Positions 25,564-34,222 of a stretch of 64,000 nucleotides of DNA are shown piece by piece. This DNA comes from Oscillibacter sp. PC13. GTDB lineage: Bacteria; Bacillota; Clostridia; Oscillospirales; Oscillospiraceae. Made by a program: the position numbers and the translations under genes. Numbering within the stretch: the stretch's first letter is position 1; every line of letters begins with the position of its first letter. The notes under the pieces were generated by a model, which was given only the letters and a program-made list of their open reading frames with translations, had not been told where the DNA came from and ran no database searches. Where the stretch lies: positions 1-64,000 of the forward strand of contig NZ_FOXE01000013.1 in the NCBI RefSeq assembly GCF_900115635.1. Reading direction: 5' to 3'.

Positions 25564-26928
25564 TCAGTAGCCCCGCGCCTTCAGGAACGCCGTCAGATTT
25601 ACATAAAACTCCCGGACATCAAAACCGGGGATGTTCTCCCGGTTCAAATCCACTACATCTCCGTGGGAAATCCCCCGCTTTCCCACCGGATCCAGCAGTG
25701 TAAACGCACTCCCCCACCTGGCGGAGTCCACAGACACCAGCCCGTCGTTCAGGCCGTCAAAGTGCTTCACAATGGGATAGGTCATGTTCAGGGGGAATTT
25801 TCCATGCTGGGCCTTTTTGCAATAGGACATAACACTCTCATACAGCACGCCTTCCGCATCCGGTGTTGTCTCGTTTCGCGCAAGGCATGCGGACTCGGTC
25901 AAATCTGTCACGGCCGCCAGAAAGTCGGGATTTGTGTCCCCCAGCCGTCTCAAAGCCGTGTTATAAGCGGCTGCAATCTTCTGCCGGGCGCTCTCCGGTA
26001 CCTTTCCCAACAGATATTCCGCAAAGATACAGCCCCGGTGGGGGGTATTGATGGTGGTAAGCGTCGCCACGCAGGATGCACATCCGGCGTGGGCGATGGC
26101 GGCGCGGCTGTCCAGTCCGCCCTTGGAGTGGGCGATGATGTTCACCTTTTCGCAGCCCGTCTCCTCCAGAATCTGCCGGATGCGCTCCGCCAGCTCCCGG
26201 CCAGAGTCCTCCACCGACGCAGCGGACTGCTGCTGGCCGTAAAAAACAGTGGCTCCGTTGCGCTTCAGTTCCTTTGGAATGCGGCCCCAGTAGTTGACAT
26301 AACGAAAGTCTCGGAAGAATACGCCGTGAACCAGGAGAAGCGGATACTTTGTCTTGCAGATCTCGCTCTCCGCCCGGGTCTCGTCCAACTCCCACTTCTC
26401 CGTCTCAAACTCCACTTCGTCGGATACAATGCGGATGATCTTTCGTAAGTACCAGATGTTCAGAAACGGCACCCAGCCGCATAGGGCCGCCAGCACGCGG
26501 TGCTTGAGCCCCAACTGCACGGAGGTAAGATACACCCGGATCATGCCGTTCCAGAAGAGGGCGGCCTCTGCAAAAACGATGGTAACAGCAGTTATGAACC
26601 ATATTGCTTGAAACAGCCCGGCGAAAAACCAGCCGCTGTTGGCATCTCGAATGACAGAGGGAAGCAAAAGGGCCATCCACACTGCATTGATGGTAGCGGT
26701 GATCAAAAACAGCCGCAGCAATTCACAGCCTGCCGCCAACTGGCGGATGCGCCTTGTAGGCGCTGCCTCCTTTGGAATCGGCCGCACATTGATGTACACA
26801 AATGCCGCTGCCAGAAGGATTCCTGCCGCCCAGCTAAGAGATCCGCCCCCAAAAAGCAGGAAAATCCAGACAACACTGCATGCAGGCAAAATTACCAGTA
26901 CATGCAGCGCCCGCCTCACCGTTTTCAC
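25564..26928 (-). CDS. Membrane-anchored lipase-like alpha/beta hydrolase
   Basis: 454 residues. The first 150 contain about four to five hydrophobic helices (for example VLVILPACSVVWIFLLFGG and FFAGLFQAIWFITAVTIVF). The C-terminal 260 residues form an alpha/beta hydrolase: PLLLVHGVFFRDFRY (oxyanion HG), the nucleophile elbow AHSKGG with S268, INTPHRGC (lipase-like), NDGLVSVDSARWG (Asp region) and SHGDVV (His). This resembles bacterial triacylglycerol lipases of the LipA type. The start overlaps the EFR1 gene stop by four bases (ATGA). Membrane placement suggests action on lipid or exported substrates; inference. Confidence 0.85.
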   Translation of the reverse strand: MKTVRRALHVLVILPACSVVWIFLLFGGGSLSWAAGILLAAAFVYINVRPIPKEAAPTRRIRQLAAGCELLRLFLITATINAVWMALLLPSVIRDANSGWFFAGLFQAIWFITAVTIVFAEAALFWNGMIRVYLTSVQLGLKHRVLAALCGWVPFLNIWYLRKIIRIVSDEVEFETEKWELDETRAESEICKTKYPLLLVHGVFFRDFRYVNYWGRIPKELKRNGATVFYGQQQSAASVEDSGRELAERIRQILEETGCEKVNIIAHSKGGLDSRAAIAHAGCASCVATLTTINTPHRGCIFAEYLLGKVPESARQKIAAAYNTALRRLGDTNPDFLAAVTDLTESACLARNETTPDAEGVLYESVMSYCKKAQHGKFPLNMTYPIVKHFDGLNDGLVSVDSARWGSAFTLLDPVGKRGISHGDVVDLNRENIPGFDVREFYVNLTAFLKARGY

Positions 26929-27746
26929 AAAAACACCTCGTTCTCCTTCGGCTCCGTGAACGTCTGCTCCAGCATGGCCACGTGGGACAAAAACGCCTCA
27001 TCGTCAAAGTATTTGGCCCCCCTGGTACACTTCCGTACGCAGGCTTGGCACTTGATGCAGGTGCCAGGCACGTTGGTGATGTCGCCGGGGTCAATGGCGC
27101 CCATGGGGCACACCCTGGCGCAGGCACCGCAGCCGTGGCATTTCGTGAGATCCGTCTTTGGCTTGGCCTTTAAAAATTTTGCCGGCTGGCCGTCGGTCCC
27201 CTTCGGGATATAATAGGGAGCCGCCGCATCTCCAGGAACGGAAATAGGAGGCGGAACCTCCGTCAATCCCTGTACCTTTGCCGCCACGCGCTTTGCAAAC
27301 TGACCGGCCTCGTACAGATCGCTCCAGCCGGGCCGGCCATAGGCCAGTTCATCGGTGAAGGCATGGCGGCACACAAAGGCGGCGCCTGCCGCTGTGTGAA
27401 AGCCATCCGCCTCCAGCACCGCGCACAGCTCCGCCAGGGAGTTGTCATAGCCGCGGTTGCCGAAGGTCACCACCGGCACTGCCAGCGCCCCGTTTCCATG
27501 AAAGCCGCTCTGGAGATAGGGCAGCAGCTTATTCGGTGTTTTTCCAGCATAGGTTGGTATTCCCAAAAATATCAGATCATTCTCTGTAAAGGCATATTCC
27601 TGTTCACGTCCTCTTGGAAAAGTGATATCCACCGTCTCCCATAGGGCCCCCAGCTGAATTGCCGCTGCTTCGGCCAGCGTCTCCGCAACACGCCGGGTAC
27701 CTCCTGTGGGACTCCAATAAATGGCCAGAACCCGCCTGATCTCCAT
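26925..27746 (-). CDS. EFR1-family flavodoxin-ferredoxin fusion protein
   Basis: 273 residues. The N-terminal flavodoxin-like domain has the FMN phosphate loop SPTGGTRRVAETLAE and a GIPTYAGKTPN segment. The C terminus has two 4Fe-4S motifs, CHGCGACARVCPMGAI and CIKCQACVRKCTRGAKYF. The EFR1 family is common in anaerobic Clostridia and Bacteroidia and is believed to shuttle electrons, but partners are unknown. It is translationally coupled to the membrane lipase-like gene. Start at 27746 after a GAAAGGAAAGGG purine stretch. Confidence 0.92.
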   Translation of the reverse strand: MEIRRVLAIYWSPTGGTRRVAETLAEAAAIQLGALWETVDITFPRGREQEYAFTENDLIFLGIPTYAGKTPNKLLPYLQSGFHGNGALAVPVVTFGNRGYDNSLAELCAVLEADGFHTAAGAAFVCRHAFTDELAYGRPGWSDLYEAGQFAKRVAAKVQGLTEVPPPISVPGDAAAPYYIPKGTDGQPAKFLKAKPKTDLTKCHGCGACARVCPMGAIDPGDITNVPGTCIKCQACVRKCTRGAKYFDDEAFLSHVAMLEQTFTEPKENEVFL

Positions 27747-27780
27747 GGTGCTTTCCCTTTCTTTCCTCGCTGCTGTGCAG

Positions 27781-27815
27781 GAGACGCAGGCACCCTTTTG
27801 GGGTGTCTGCGTCTC
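27781..27815. terminator. Hairpin between the Cys4 mini-protein and EFR1 genes
   Basis: A 15-bp stem starting GAGACGCAG (one G-U pair) with a short TTTTG-type loop. It starts right after the Cys4 gene stop. Neither side has a clear T tail, so it may be a weak or Rho-assisted terminator. Confidence 0.55.
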
Positions 27816-27816
27816 T

Positions 27817-28026
27817 TCACAGCGAAAAGTCTTCTTCTTTCAATTTTTCCGTGTCCAGAGATGCCGGCCTTGGGGGTACCCGCTTCAACGGGTCATATCG
27901 GAATGCGCGGCAGTGATCCTCCACCGCCACAATCCCCCGCTTCATACAGGCAACTTCCCGCTCATTGATCTGCTGCCCCCGCTGGCAGTACGCACAGCGC
28001 GGATCAATATTCTTCCGGAATAACAT
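27817..28026 (-). CDS. Conserved 69-residue Cys4 protein behind the ClpE-like gene
   Basis: Begins MLFRKNIDPRCAYCQRGQQ and carries C11, C14, C27 and C39 (C-x2-C-x12-C-x11-C), which could hold zinc as a rubredoxin-like or ribbon knuckle. The C-terminal half is basic and Pro-rich (RYDPLKRVPPRPASLD) and ends EEDFSL. I recall very similar short hypothetical proteins with the same R-x-DPLKRxPPRP and EDFSL ends in Oscillospiraceae; no function is known to me. It starts 26 bases after the clp stop, so it is likely co-transcribed. An AAAGGGGATGA Shine-Dalgarno is present. Confidence 0.8.
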   Translation of the reverse strand: MLFRKNIDPRCAYCQRGQQINEREVACMKRGIVAVEDHCRAFRYDPLKRVPPRPASLDTEKLKEEDFSL

Positions 28027-28052
28027 ACAAAGGTCATCCCCTTTACAGGTGT

Positions 28053-30380
28053 TTACAGGGTATACAGCTTCACCGCGTCTTCTTCCACCGTGGCCTTGAC
28101 CTGGGTCACCGGTGTCTCATAGCTGTCAATGATCGTTGTGGCCATGGGATCCTCCAGCTCCTTCTGAATGGTACGCCGCAGGTTTCTAGCGCCATATGTC
28201 CGGGAGAAGGATTTGTGGGTCAGCCAGGCCACCAGTGCGTCATCATAGGTGAAGGTAATGCCTTTCTCCTTCAGGGAGCCCGCCAGCTCGCCCAGCATGA
28301 TGCGGGCAATCCCCTGGAAGTTTTCCTCGCTGAGACGGTTGAAGGTGATCACCGCGTCCACCCGGTTGATAAACTCCGGCCGCAGAAACTGCTGCAGGGC
28401 CTTCATGGCCCGATCCGCATCCTGTTCGTTGGCGGTACGGCCAAAACCCACGGTTCCCTCTTTGCTGGCACTGCCGGCATTGGAGGTCATGACAATGATG
28501 GTATTTTCGAAGTTGACCTTTCGTCCGTGGGCATCGGTGATCTCGCCGTCGTCCAGAATCTGCAGCAGCACATTCAGCACATCGGGATGTGCCTTTTCAA
28601 TCTCATCGAACAGCACCACGGCATAAGGCTTGCGGCGGATCTTCTCCGTCAGCTGGCCCGCCTCGTCATAGCCCACATATCCGGGAGGGGAACCGACAAT
28701 CCGGGAAACGGAGTGCTTCTCCATAAACTCGGACATATCCAGCCGGATCAGGGCGTCCGGGGTATTGAACAGGTCGCTTGCCAGCTGCTTCACCAGCTCC
28801 GTCTTGCCCACGCCGGTGGGGCCGACGAAGATGAAGCTGACCGGCTTGTGCTTGGGGGAAATTCCCACCCGGTTCCGCCGTACAGCGGCGGATACGGCGG
28901 AGATGGCCTCGTCCTGGCCGATGATGTGCCGTTTCAGGCGTTCTTCCAGCTGGGAAAGCCTCTGGAACTCCTGCTCCCGAATCTTGGCAGCCGGGATTTT
29001 TGTCCAGAGCTCAATCACATGGGCCAGATTTTCCATAGATAGCTGCGGATCTCCCTTTTCCTGCAGGGCCGTCATCTCGGTGTTCAGCTGCAGCTCCCGG
29101 CTTTTGAGAAAGGCCATCCGCTCGTAATCTGGCTCTCCGCCGTCTGCCGTAGCTTTTTCCTCCAGCATTGTCCGCTCTTTTTCATAATCGTCCAACTCCC
29201 GCTGAATCTGCATCCGCCGGGAGATGTCGGGATCCTTCAAGTTCAGATCGGAGCAGGCCTCGTCAATTAAGTCGATGGCCTTATCCGGCAGAAAGCGGTC
29301 TGTGATGTACCGTTCAGACAGTACCACCGCCTGGCGCAGAATTCCATCTGAGATCTTCACACCGTGGAACTGCTCGTACTTGGGAGCCAGACCCTTAAGG
29401 ATCTGGACTGAGTCTTCAAGGGAGGGCTCAGTCACCGTTACCGGCTGGAAGCGGCGTTCCAGTGCCGTGTCCTTTTCAATGGACTTTCGGTATTCGTTGA
29501 AGGTGGTGGCGCCAATCACCTGAATCTCCCCTCTGGAGAGTGCGGGCTTGAGGATGTTGGCGGCGTTCATACTGCCCTCGGCATCACCGGCTCCCACGAT
29601 GTTGTGGACTTCGTCGATCATCAAAATGATATTGCCCAGGCGTTTTACTTCATCAATCAGGCCCTTCATGCGGGATTCAAACTGGCCGCGGAACTGCGTA
29701 CCCGCCACCAAAGCCGTCAGGTCCAGAAGATACAGCTCCTTCTCCTGCAGCTTAAAGGGTACGTCTCCGTTTACGATTCGCTGGGCCAATCCCTCGGCAA
29801 TGGCAGTCTTGCCCACTCCTGGCTCACCAATCAGGCAAGGATTGTTTTTCTGGCGGCGGTTGAGAATCTGCACCACCCGCTCAATCTCCTCTTTTCGGCC
29901 GATCACCGGATCCAACTTGCCCTCCTTAGCTTTCTGGGTCAAGGAGATGCAGTAATTCTCCAGATACTTGCGTTTGCCGTTTTTGGTGTCCTTTTTTTCG
30001 CGGCCGGTACGGGAGGTGTTCTCTTCTGCTCCCTCTCCCTCTTTGGAAGAAGCGGAATCTCCAGAGGAGAACAGTCGGTTCAAAAACGGGAAAGTGGCAG
30101 TCTTTCCATCCTCTTCCTCGTCGTCTCCGCCTTCTTCCCCGCCAGGCAAGTCCTCCACATTCTCCACGCCATTCAGTGCCTGCATCATCTCACTGTTTAG
30201 GGTGTCCAGGTCATCATCCGAGATGCCCATGCGCTTCATCATATCGTCCACCTGGGGCAATCCCATCTTCTTGGCGCACTTCAGGCACAGGCCCTCGTTG
30301 ACGGTTTTGTCGCCCTCCAGCTTTGAGATAAAGACCACGGCAACATTCTTTTTGCATCTTGAACATAACGTCGGCTGCAT
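28053..30380 (-). CDS. clpE: ClpE-like AAA+ unfoldase (Clp protease ATP-binding subunit)
   Basis: 775-residue Hsp100 with two AAA+ modules (Walker A GEPGVGKT and GPTGVGKT; Walker B LMIDEVHN and VLFDEIEKAHPD) and a linking coiled region about 400-470. In place of the ClpC double N-domain it starts with a zinc-finger-like segment, C6-x2-C9 ... C32-x2-C35, as in ClpE and McsA, followed by an acidic linker. It would unfold substrates for ClpP, which is not in the window. I chose the ATG at 30380 (GGAGGT eight bases upstream). No CtsR-like operator was evident by eye. Confidence 0.92.
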   Translation of the reverse strand: MQPTLCSRCKKNVAVVFISKLEGDKTVNEGLCLKCAKKMGLPQVDDMMKRMGISDDDLDTLNSEMMQALNGVENVEDLPGGEEGGDDEEEDGKTATFPFLNRLFSSGDSASSKEGEGAEENTSRTGREKKDTKNGKRKYLENYCISLTQKAKEGKLDPVIGRKEEIERVVQILNRRQKNNPCLIGEPGVGKTAIAEGLAQRIVNGDVPFKLQEKELYLLDLTALVAGTQFRGQFESRMKGLIDEVKRLGNIILMIDEVHNIVGAGDAEGSMNAANILKPALSRGEIQVIGATTFNEYRKSIEKDTALERRFQPVTVTEPSLEDSVQILKGLAPKYEQFHGVKISDGILRQAVVLSERYITDRFLPDKAIDLIDEACSDLNLKDPDISRRMQIQRELDDYEKERTMLEEKATADGGEPDYERMAFLKSRELQLNTEMTALQEKGDPQLSMENLAHVIELWTKIPAAKIREQEFQRLSQLEERLKRHIIGQDEAISAVSAAVRRNRVGISPKHKPVSFIFVGPTGVGKTELVKQLASDLFNTPDALIRLDMSEFMEKHSVSRIVGSPPGYVGYDEAGQLTEKIRRKPYAVVLFDEIEKAHPDVLNVLLQILDDGEITDAHGRKVNFENTIIVMTSNAGSASKEGTVGFGRTANEQDADRAMKALQQFLRPEFINRVDAVITFNRLSEENFQGIARIMLGELAGSLKEKGITFTYDDALVAWLTHKSFSRTYGARNLRRTIQKELEDPMATTIIDSYETPVTQVKATVEEDAVKLYTL

Positions 30381-30522
30381 TGTGTATACCTCCACGCGCC
30401 ACTCGGCGCTTTCGATGAAATAGAAGCCCGCCCTTTTCGGGGGACCTTCGCCGGTATACCCGGCATTGCTCCGCACGCAGGCGGAATGCAGAATCAGACC
30501 CCTGAGCCTCTTTCTCAGGATG

Positions 30523-31227
30523 TCATTTCAGAAACGCCAATGCGCTCAAAGGCGTATTGGTCGTAAAAAACCGCAGAACATAGGTAGCTCCAACCGCCTC
30601 CGTATCAAAAGAGACGCCGAAACGCCGCAGGAGCCATATGGACAAAAGCAGCAGCAGCGCCCCCTCGGCAAGCCCAATCACACCACCGCCCAAGGCATTC
30701 AGCAAGTGCAGTCCCGGAAGCCGAAGCACCAAATCCAGCGCCCGGAGCACAAGCTTCAGCAACAGCAGCAAAACAATAAAGGACAGAATGTACAAGGCTG
30801 CATAAATGAATGACTGTGCAATGCTTTCTACAACCGCCATGGCAAGAGAAGCGCCCGTCTCCTGTACCTTTTCGTGAGCTTGTTCCGCCAAAGAGGCCCG
30901 CACGTCGCTGTCCAAGCCCATCATGGCCAGCAGATCTTCAATAGAAAAGGTCCCTTCCTCCACTGCTTCCTCGGGCATCTGTATTTCCGGTGCCTGCGCA
31001 GTCACGGCAGCGTCCAGCTTATTTTCAATATGGGCCTGCATCAGCGGCATCACCACTTTGACTGCCGGCTTGGACAATGCATTCGCAATCATCCCGGCGC
31101 CCATCAGCGCCACAACCACCGCCAGCAGTCCCGCAAAGGCCCGAAACAGCCCCCGGCAGGCACCGTAAATCATAAACCCCACCAGAATAGCGGCTGCGAA
31201 CAGGTCTATTATAACAGGTACTGTCAT
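30523..31227 (-). CDS. CvpA family membrane protein
   Basis: 234 residues with a CvpA/colicin V production layout: N-terminal helices (IIDLFAAAILVGFMIYGACRG, FAGLLAVVVALMGAGMIA), a soluble acidic insert about 65-125, and two further helices (YILSFIVLLLLLKLVLRAL, GGGVIGLAEGALLLLLSIWLL). The family influences colicin V secretion, biofilm or envelope traits, with no defined reaction. It lies in the minus-strand array after DUF5711. Confidence 0.88.
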   Translation of the reverse strand: MTVPVIIDLFAAAILVGFMIYGACRGLFRAFAGLLAVVVALMGAGMIANALSKPAVKVVMPLMQAHIENKLDAAVTAQAPEIQMPEEAVEEGTFSIEDLLAMMGLDSDVRASLAEQAHEKVQETGASLAMAVVESIAQSFIYAALYILSFIVLLLLLKLVLRALDLVLRLPGLHLLNALGGGVIGLAEGALLLLLSIWLLRRFGVSFDTEAVGATYVLRFFTTNTPLSALAFLK

Positions 31228-31284
31228 AGTTGCCTACCTTCCCGCATGTAAACGTTCTGTGAATTTCCAATCATTTTTTTCCTG

Positions 31285-32460
31285 TTAAGGCAGGTATAGA
31301 CTGGCCGAGTCGGCGGAAACCAGCAGTGCAGATCCGTCCTTCCGCATAATGACCTCCCTGGCATAGTCCGTGTCGGCAAGGGAGGCGTACTCTTGTAAAT
31401 CTTGATTATACACCACCAGCTTGTTCATGTACAGTACCGCCAGGTACCGTCCCGCTGCAGACAGGCTGCGCACCTCCTCATGTATGTCCAATGAGGCAAT
31501 CTCCGTGCCGTCACTTGCCACGGTCACCAGCCGTCCTACGCTGCCGGACTGATACCGGTTCAGCAGCAGCGCGGTGAAGCCGTCCCCGGCAAAGTCAAAC
31601 TCCCGCAGGTACTCGTTTCCGTAGCCATAGGTTGTCTCCACCTTCCCTGCCGGGTCTGCAAAGGACAGACAGGTATCGGACACCGTCACCAATTTATTAT
31701 CCTGTTCTCCAATGGCCAAAACCAACCCGTCAGAGATGTCATAGTCAGCCACAGGATCTCTTTGTGTCAGGTCATAAATCACGATATTACTGACAAAAAC
31801 GCTGTTCTCCTGCCCCAGCGTCACCGCCGCCAGGAATGCATCATCATCTGTCACACAGGCGTCCGTCACGAACCGATGGGAGGATTTGAATTCGAAAATC
31901 TCCCTCATCTTCGCATCATAAACATGAACGCTGCCCTTGTAATTCCGTTTCTCCGCCGTCACTGCAAGATACCCGTTTGCGTTCAGGTTTGCGGCAATGA
32001 AGGGTTCTTCCTCAGCGGCGGTAAGGTGCAGCTTCTCCCCCTCGGTGTTCACCACGTACAGCTCCGTGCCGCCCACGTCGTAAGCCACCACGCAGCCGCC
32101 TCCCACATCCAAAGCCGGCGCCTTCATCTTGACCGCCGCGGACCAGACCTCATCCCCGCTTTTGTCCAGCACCTTCAGAGAGGTGTCGGAGAGCACCACC
32201 AGAAAATCCTCCAGCGCGGCAAAGCGGTTGCTGGAGGATGCGTCATAGGTATAGCCACTTTCCTCTGCGCCACCATAGGAGAACCAGCGCTTCAAAATGT
32301 CAAAGCCGGTGCCGTCCCGCCAGGCTGCCACCAGCACCACGCCCAGCACCACCACCAGCGTCAGGAAAAAAATCAGAAAACGGCGGAAGCGGTGGGGCTT
32401 TTTGCCCTGCTCCGCCTCTCCGTCGTCATCATTCCAGATATCCTTTGTTGTATCAGCCAT
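31285..32460 (-). CDS. DUF5711 family single-pass membrane protein
   Basis: 391 residues. A short acidic cytoplasmic N terminus, one membrane helix (FLIFFLTLVVVLGVVLVAAW, residues about 28-47), then a large extracytoplasmic part with repeated beta-rich segments (ALEDFLVVLSDTSLKVLDKSG, CVVAYDVGGTELYVVNTEG, NKLVTVSDTCLSFADPAG) that look like propeller blades. This matches DUF5711, which is common in Clostridia and of unknown function. Start at 32460 overlaps truA by eight bases; a GAGGATGA lies upstream. Confidence 0.85.
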   Translation of the reverse strand: MADTTKDIWNDDDGEAEQGKKPHRFRRFLIFFLTLVVVLGVVLVAAWRDGTGFDILKRWFSYGGAEESGYTYDASSSNRFAALEDFLVVLSDTSLKVLDKSGDEVWSAAVKMKAPALDVGGGCVVAYDVGGTELYVVNTEGEKLHLTAAEEEPFIAANLNANGYLAVTAEKRNYKGSVHVYDAKMREIFEFKSSHRFVTDACVTDDDAFLAAVTLGQENSVFVSNIVIYDLTQRDPVADYDISDGLVLAIGEQDNKLVTVSDTCLSFADPAGKVETTYGYGNEYLREFDFAGDGFTALLLNRYQSGSVGRLVTVASDGTEIASLDIHEEVRSLSAAGRYLAVLYMNKLVVYNQDLQEYASLADTDYAREVIMRKDGSALLVSADSASLYLP

Positions 32461-33208
32461 TGAGTCGTTCATCCTCATACCACAGTCTTGTCAGGTACAA
32501 TCCGCCGGGAGGCACGGTGGGGCCGGCGGCGGTGCGGTCCCCGCGCTCCAGAATGGCGGGGATGTCCTCAGGTGCGAATTTTCCCTCCGCTGCGTACAGC
32601 ACCGTACCGGTGATGGCCCGTACCATGTTATACAGAAAACCGTTGGCACAGACCTTCAATTCCAAAAGGTCTCCGGTCCGGGTGACATCACACCAGTAGA
32701 TGGTGCGGACGGTGGACTTCGTCTCCGTCCCCACGGAGCGCACCGCCCGGAAATCATGGGTCCCCACAAACATATGGGCAGCCCGGTTCAAAAAGTCCTC
32801 GTCCAGCCGCTTGGGGTAAAAGTACGCGCGATTGACATAAAACGGATTTTTAAACCGCGAGTTATAAATGCGGTAGGTATATTCCTTCTTGACACAGGAG
32901 CCGATGGCATTGAATTCCTCCGCCACCTCAAAGGCCTCCTTCACCGCGATGTCCTCCGGTGTATGGGTGTTGACGGCAAAGGGCAGACGGTCCAGCGGAA
33001 TCCGGGACTCGGTGCGGAAATTGGCGATGTAGTGTTCCGCGTGAACACCGGCGTCGGTCCGGCCGCAGCCGGTGAGATGCACCTTCTCCCCGGTAATCTG
33101 CCCAATGGCCTTTTGCAGCGTCTCACAGACGGAGACGGCGTTTTTCTGCACCTGCCACCCGTGATAGGCGGTGCCGTTGTACATCAGTTTTAAGGCAATA
33201 TTGCGCAT
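32453..33208 (-). CDS. truA: tRNA pseudouridine synthase A
   Basis: 251 residues. TruA isomerises uridines 38-40 in the tRNA anticodon stem. The catalytic region GCGRTDAGVHA contains the invariant Asp; RNIALKLMYNGTAYHGWQVQ starts the protein and FLYNMVRAITGTV is the second family motif. Start at 33208 after AAGGAG; an upstream ATG would add 20 non-conserved residues and overlap the preceding gene. It follows the ecf genes in the same order seen in many Firmicutes. Confidence 0.96.
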   Translation of the reverse strand: MRNIALKLMYNGTAYHGWQVQKNAVSVCETLQKAIGQITGEKVHLTGCGRTDAGVHAEHYIANFRTESRIPLDRLPFAVNTHTPEDIAVKEAFEVAEEFNAIGSCVKKEYTYRIYNSRFKNPFYVNRAYFYPKRLDEDFLNRAAHMFVGTHDFRAVRSVGTETKSTVRTIYWCDVTRTGDLLELKVCANGFLYNMVRAITGTVLYAAEGKFAPEDIPAILERGDRTAAGPTVPPGGLYLTRLWYEDERLNG

Positions 33209-33236
33209 GCTTTCTCCTTCATCAAAGGCGTGTCTC

Positions 33237-34202
33237 TCACTCCGGCCAATGAAGCCTTGGCGATTCATCGGACATCAGCGGCGCCGCTTCCTCCGGGCCG
33301 GTTTCCGTAATGGTCAGGCGGGTGTGGGTGAACTCATAACCCAGGCCGCTGTCGTCTGTGCAGGCAAAGGCCACCAGAATTTCGTCGCCGGGGGCGCAGG
33401 CAATTTCCACCGGCTCCGGCCGTTCGGCCGTCGCATCCGCGAAATGCGCGGTGTCTTCCAGATAATAAGTATAATAGGACTCCTGTGTCAGATTCGGGTC
33501 CAGATAGGCGGTCTCTTCCCAGACCAGCGCACCGTTGCGGTAGACCCGGAACTGCGGGTCGTTCACCCGAACACTCTGATACTCCCGGTCGCAGATGTCA
33601 AAACAGGTATCCGGGGACAGCCTCAGCACGCCGTCCTGGTATCCCTCCCAGACCGGGCCGCCCCAGCCGTTGGATTGATACGGCAGCAGCATGGAGACAT
33701 ATCCCCATCCGCCCAGCTCCTGCCGGGTAAAGACGCCATCCCGCTCTACCGCAACCGCCATGGTCAGCTCCTGCTGCCCCTCTGTGGGCAGCGAGAGCGG
33801 CGCAGTATAGGTTCCATTTCCCGCCGCCGCCATGGGAATCTCGAAAGACGTCTCTCCCAGTTTTACCACAAGGACCGCCTTCGTGTCTTCCTGCCAGGAT
33901 TTCAGCGTCACGGACATCTCCGCCAGCAAGGCCTTTTGCTCCCTGTCCAGGCCGGTGGGCTTCAAATCCGAGGTCTCCACCGGCTGTCCGGCCTGTTCAA
34001 TGCCGTCGGCCACCCGGCCGGAGATGCTGTAAACAGAGTCGTTGACTCGTTCCAGGTCGTTATTCAGGCCCAGAATCCGTCTCTCAAGATTTCCAATGGT
34101 GTTCTGCTGTTCCAGGACCACCGCCAGCAGCACCGCGCTCAAAATCAGCGAGGCCAGCTGCATCCAGTTCTGTTTCAGCCAGCTGTGTTTATTCTCATTC
34201 AT
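33237..34202 (-). CDS. Single-pass membrane protein of unknown function
   Basis: 321 residues. Cytoplasmic N terminus MNENKHSWLKQNW, one membrane helix (LASLILSAVLLAVVLEQQ, about 17-34), a coiled-coil-like stretch (NTIGNLERRILGLNNDLERV) and a beta-rich extracytoplasmic region with many aromatic residues and Pro, reminiscent of immunoglobulin-like folds. I do not recognise a family. It sits between a metallophosphoesterase and truA within a tight minus-strand array, with 20-28-base gaps, so it is probably expressed with them at the envelope. Confidence 0.75.
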   Translation of the reverse strand: MNENKHSWLKQNWMQLASLILSAVLLAVVLEQQNTIGNLERRILGLNNDLERVNDSVYSISGRVADGIEQAGQPVETSDLKPTGLDREQKALLAEMSVTLKSWQEDTKAVLVVKLGETSFEIPMAAAGNGTYTAPLSLPTEGQQELTMAVAVERDGVFTRQELGGWGYVSMLLPYQSNGWGGPVWEGYQDGVLRLSPDTCFDICDREYQSVRVNDPQFRVYRNGALVWEETAYLDPNLTQESYYTYYLEDTAHFADATAERPEPVEIACAPGDEILVAFACTDDSGLGYEFTHTRLTITETGPEEAAPLMSDESPRLHWPE

Positions 34203-34222
34203 AGGCGCTCCTTTCCCTTTTC

